Assembly (NCBI GenBank): GCA_016124945.1
Contig: WGMT01000082.1
Coordinates: 1-64,000, forward strand
Direction of reading: 5' to 3'
From: a bacterium
GTDB lineage: Bacteria; Chloroflexota; Anaerolineae; Caldilineales; Caldilineaceae
DNA length: 64,000 bases
Part shown: piece after piece, positions 61,190 to 64,000 of the stretch
Layout of the letters: each line of letters starts with the position of its first letter
Position numbering within the stretch: position 1 is the first letter of the stretch
Notes under the pieces: generated by a model
Seen by the model: the letters and a program-made list of their open reading frames with translations, nothing else
Told to the model about the DNA's origin: nothing
The model's database searches: none
Position numbers and translations under genes: made by a program

Positions 61190-62038
61190 TTATTCATTGG
61201 CCATAATCGCAATCAGAGACAGCACCGGTTCGCCTAAGGCGAAATCACCTTCAATTCGCGTCTGTGCTCGCGCCGTGGACAGATCCAGCCCTTTGGTGAA
61301 GATGCGCCAGGCTGTCTCCTGATCCATGTGGACGGTAACTCGCGCCCGGGGATCAACGCCGTGCAAGAGTTGCCACGTCTCAGCGCGCACGAGTGTCCAA
61401 TCGTCGCCGGCATCGCCTTCGATGCGCAAGGAGATGGACGTGCCTTCTGCGGCGAGGACGTTGCGATAGCAGTGGGGCAGCCCGCGCACAAACGTATCCA
61501 GCACAGGATGCAACCAGACTCGGTCCATCAGGCCTGGCGCGGAGACGGCGTCGCGGATCTGCTGCTGGTGCATCCACTTCTCAGTGTACTCGCGCGCCGT
61601 GTCGAACCAGACCAGAGATCGTGTTTCGCCGGCCCAGGCCACACCTGTTCCTGTCTTGGCGAAGGGGTCGAGCGAAGACAGCCATGCAGCCAGTTGCGGC
61701 CCCACCAGCGCGTGAAAGTCAATGAGCAGCCGCGGGCTGATGCGCCGCGCCGCTGTCACCCACTGAGCGTTCAGCAGATCAAGGAAATCGACCAGATCGC
61801 GCGGACTTTCAATGGCATGGGGTGGCGGTGGCGGCGTCAACTTGTCGCGGCCCATGGACAGGCGGCGGATGTCTGTATCGAGCAGGTGCGCCGCCATGTC
61901 GTGGACAGTCCAGCCTGCCGCCACCGTGGGTGCGGACCAGTCCGCCGGTGAGAGGCTGCGCAGCAGCGCCAGCAACTCGTCGTGGATCGGCCCGAAGCGG
62001 TGGGCGATCAAGATCGGTTCAAGCGGCGAAAGCGTCAT
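61190..62038 (-). CDS. Maleylpyruvate isomerase-like (MDMPI N-terminal/TIGR03083) protein
   Basis: This 282-residue protein starts with a DinB-like helix bundle (WSAPTVAAGWTVHDMAAHLLDTDIRRLSMGRD in pieces) as in mycothiol-dependent isomerases, with WTVHDMAAH and EYTEKWMHQQQIRD as metal-ligand segments. A C-terminal domain (GDDWTLVRAETW) resembles the sterol-carrier-like half. ATG 62038 overlaps the stop of the M23-aminotransferase gene (62019), so they are coupled. Confidence 0.82.
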   Translation of the reverse strand: MTLSPLEPILIAHRFGPIHDELLALLRSLSPADWSAPTVAAGWTVHDMAAHLLDTDIRRLSMGRDKLTPPPPPHAIESPRDLVDFLDLLNAQWVTAARRISPRLLIDFHALVGPQLAAWLSSLDPFAKTGTGVAWAGETRSLVWFDTAREYTEKWMHQQQIRDAVSAPGLMDRVWLHPVLDTFVRGLPHCYRNVLAAEGTSISLRIEGDAGDDWTLVRAETWQLLHGVDPRARVTVHMDQETAWRIFTKGLDLSTARAQTRIEGDFALGEPVLSLIAIMANE

Positions 62039-64000
62039 TTTCCAGTTCCTCCAGCACATCGCCGAGGAGCTGCACCAGCAGGTCGGCGTTGGCTTCGTCG
62101 AAGGGCATGGGCGGGCGGATCTTCACCACATTGTGGAACGGACCGTCGGTGCCGAGCAAAATCCCGTGATCCCGCATGCGGTTTGAGACGTAAGATGCTT
62201 CCGCCCCTGCCGGCTCCAGTGTAGCACGGTCGCGCACCAGTTCCACGCCCAAGAAAAGCCCCGCGCCGCGCACATCGCCCACCAGAGAAAACCGTTCCAC
62301 GAACGGACGCAACGCCGCCAACATGCGGTTGCCCACGCGTTGGGCGTGGCTTTGCAGATCCTCGGCGGCCAGCACTTCGAGGACGGCCAACCCCACAGCA
62401 CAAGAGACTGTGTTGCCGCCGAAGGTGCTGAAGAATTCCATGCCGTTGTCGAAGGCGTTGGCGATCTCAAGCGTGGTGATCACCGCGCCGATGGGGTGGC
62501 CGTTGCCAATCGGCTTGCCCAAAACCACAATGTCGGGGACGACGTGTTGCGCCTCAAAGGCGTACATGTGCGATCCTGTGCGGCCGTAGCCGGTCTGCAC
62601 TTCGTCGGCGATGCAGAGGCCGCCCGCCTGCCGCACATGCCCATAGACCGACGCCAGATAGCCCGGCGGGAAGATGATCTGCCCGCCCACGCTGGGGCAG
62701 CTTTCGGCAATGTAGCCGCCCAGGCCACGTCCTTGGGCATGGAGATCGTCGATGATCTGGGCCACGTGACCAGCGTATTTTGTCCCCGCGGCGGGGTCGG
62801 TTGCCTTGTACGGCCCACGGTAGACGTCTGCCACCGGCGCGGTGAAGACCCAATCAGGCGCGCCTTGGCCGCCGGGGCCGTCGTGTTTGTAGGGGCTGAT
62901 GTCGATGAGGCCGGTGGTGTGGCCGTGGTACGCCCCATCGAGGACGATCATCTCGTTGTGGCCGGTGAAGGCACGCACAAGGCGCAGCGCCAATTCGTTG
63001 GCCTCGCTGGCCGAGTTGACGAAATAGCAGACCGACAACGGCTCAGGCAAGGTGACGCAGAGTTTCTCAGCGTAGCGATTGAGCAGATCGTGGAGGTAGC
63101 GGGTGTTGGTGTTGAGCACGCCCATTTGCGCCCGTGCCGCCGCCACCACCTGCGGGTGAGAGTGCCCTACGTGGGGCACGTTGTTGTAGGCGTCGAGGTA
63201 GCGGCGGCCGGTTTCGTCGAAGAGGTATTGCATCCAGCCGCGTTCGATCTTCAGCGGGTCACGGTAGCCGACGCTCAAGTTACGTCCTAGGCGTTGACGG
63301 CGCGTGGCAAGGGTGGCGGCTTTGGCGGGCGGCGGCGCGGGGAAGCGACTTGGATCGATCCCCAAAATCAGGTTGGGATCGGGCGAGAGCGCCGTCCAGA
63401 TGGCACGCTGACTAGCGGGGCCGACGCCTGGGAAGTCTGTGCCCAGGTCGAGCAGATCGGTGATGATCTGAAAGTGCAGGTGGGGCGGCCAGCCGCCGTT
63501 GACTTCGGCTGCGCCTAGCGTGGCAATCTGCTCACCGGCGGCGACGGGTTGGCCTACGGTGAGGCCGTCGAGCGATTCGAGGCTGAGGTGGCCGTAAAGG
63601 GTGAAGAATTCGTGCCCGGCTCCGTGCCCAGTTGCTTCGTGGCGCAGGAGGATGACGGGGCCGTAGTCCTGGTGGGCGGCGTTGTTGGCGAAGGCGTGGA
63701 CTGTCCCCGGCATGGGTGCGTAGATGGGCGCGCCGGCAGGGCGGAAGATGTCGATACCCAGGTGGATGGTGCGACGTTCGCCGAGCGGGCCGTCGGTCGC
63801 ACGGAAGAAGGGCGCGGTGTAGATGAGCCGGGGTTCGTTGTAGCGTCCGATACCCATGGGCGAGCCTGCGGCGGCGAGGACGTCATCGAGGCGCGAGGTG
63901 AAGAGATCGGCGCGGTTGCGGGCCGGGTCACCTTCGACGAGCGGGCTGCCGATGCTTAGATCATAGACGACGAGGTTGTCGGTATGTAGATCCACATCGG
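62019..64000 (-). CDS. M23 peptidase-aminotransferase class III fusion (5' end cut by window)
   Basis: The frame is open to the right edge, so the start is outside the window. The visible 660 codons have an M23-like domain near the N-terminal side (HLGIDIFRPAGAPIYAPMPG and PPHLHFQI, with the metal His residues). A class III PLP aminotransferase follows (NSASEANELALRLVRAFTGH, ADEVQTGYGRTG, LGKPIGNGHP with the Schiff-base Lys). Proteins of this kind often begin with an aminoglycoside phosphotransferase-like kinase, which would be beyond the edge. The substrate may be an amino alcohol phosphate. The downstream MDMPI-like gene is coupled. Confidence 0.85.
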   Translation of the reverse strand, partial: DVDLHTDNLVVYDLSIGSPLVEGDPARNRADLFTSRLDDVLAAAGSPMGIGRYNEPRLIYTAPFFRATDGPLGERRTIHLGIDIFRPAGAPIYAPMPGTVHAFANNAAHQDYGPVILLRHEATGHGAGHEFFTLYGHLSLESLDGLTVGQPVAAGEQIATLGAAEVNGGWPPHLHFQIITDLLDLGTDFPGVGPASQRAIWTALSPDPNLILGIDPSRFPAPPPAKAATLATRRQRLGRNLSVGYRDPLKIERGWMQYLFDETGRRYLDAYNNVPHVGHSHPQVVAAARAQMGVLNTNTRYLHDLLNRYAEKLCVTLPEPLSVCYFVNSASEANELALRLVRAFTGHNEMIVLDGAYHGHTTGLIDISPYKHDGPGGQGAPDWVFTAPVADVYRGPYKATDPAAGTKYAGHVAQIIDDLHAQGRGLGGYIAESCPSVGGQIIFPPGYLASVYGHVRQAGGLCIADEVQTGYGRTGSHMYAFEAQHVVPDIVVLGKPIGNGHPIGAVITTLEIANAFDNGMEFFSTFGGNTVSCAVGLAVLEVLAAEDLQSHAQRVGNRMLAALRPFVERFSLVGDVRGAGLFLGVELVRDRATLEPAGAEASYVSNRMRDHGILLGTDGPFHNVVKIRPPMPFDEANADLLVQLLGDVLEELENDAFAA

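Overview
The window is about 64 kb of moderately GC-rich bacterial chromosome. It holds roughly 50 protein genes and no rRNA, tRNA or CRISPR array that I could recognise. Gene content suggests a free-living Chloroflexota bacterium of the Caldilineae/Anaerolineae type: MalT-like and BTAD-type ATPase regulators, Uma2, a fused B12/radical SAM protein, CO-dehydrogenase-like molybdenum hydroxylase genes, GH29 fucosidase, F420-type oxidoreductase, and secreted proteins carrying a (Y/F)(I/L)P(L/F) motif. This assignment is inference from gene content, not from a marker gene.

Layout. 0.2-7.5 kb: two membrane proteins, an NAD-dependent epimerase, then a molybdenum hydroxylase operon (FAD subunit plus a fused Fe-S/molybdopterin subunit) interrupted by a Uma2 gene and a DUF433/DUF5615 toxin-antitoxin pair. 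7.8-13.1 kb: secreted beta-propeller protein, DUF2283 protein, B12-binding radical SAM protein, a TumA/TumE-like pair, and a WecG/TagA glycosyltransferase. 13.2-19 kb: RidA and SDR genes facing a heterodimeric ABC exporter. The exporter is preceded by a promoter with a perfect dyad, a 27-codon leader ORF and a transcription-attenuator-like leader. Its first subunit has an in-frame amber codon. 19-30 kb: secreted caspase-like protein, MalT-like regulator, alcohol dehydrogenase, P-loop kinase, XRE and TetR regulators, and a GT39 glycosyltransferase. 30-35 kb: one giant multidomain secreted protein followed by a remnant of a second GT39 gene. 35-48 kb: a long run of small metabolic and detoxification enzymes (nitrilase, fucosidase, DinB proteins, hydrolases, SDR, isochorismatase, a MazF-DUF1697 fusion, GNAT) and, on the other strand, DUF362 and methyltransferase genes. 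48-54 kb: a TlpA-like lipoprotein with 22 pentapeptide repeats plus CcdA, and a 1242-residue BTAD/ATPase/TPR regulator. 54-64 kb: mostly minus-strand genes (HD hydrolase, gamma-glutamyltransferase, F420 enzyme, phosphatase, GNAT, OsmC, DinB, MDMPI-like), ending in an M23-aminotransferase fusion cut by the window edge.

Two themes stand out. First, the DNA is littered with short palindromic elements built from simple motifs (GATTGG/CCAATC, GACGACGG/CCGTCGTC, TAGAACGCGGATT, CAGTGCCAGGCAC, CTTCCGGGAAGG). Several lie in frame inside coding sequence, all seven convergent gene junctions carry an inverted repeat, and in some the arms supply the C-termini and stop codons of both genes. Second, the ABC exporter leader (14519-14846) resembles, in logic, the ribosome-mediated attenuation known for the Bacillus bmrB-bmrCD multidrug exporter, which would be a notable regulatory system here if confirmed.
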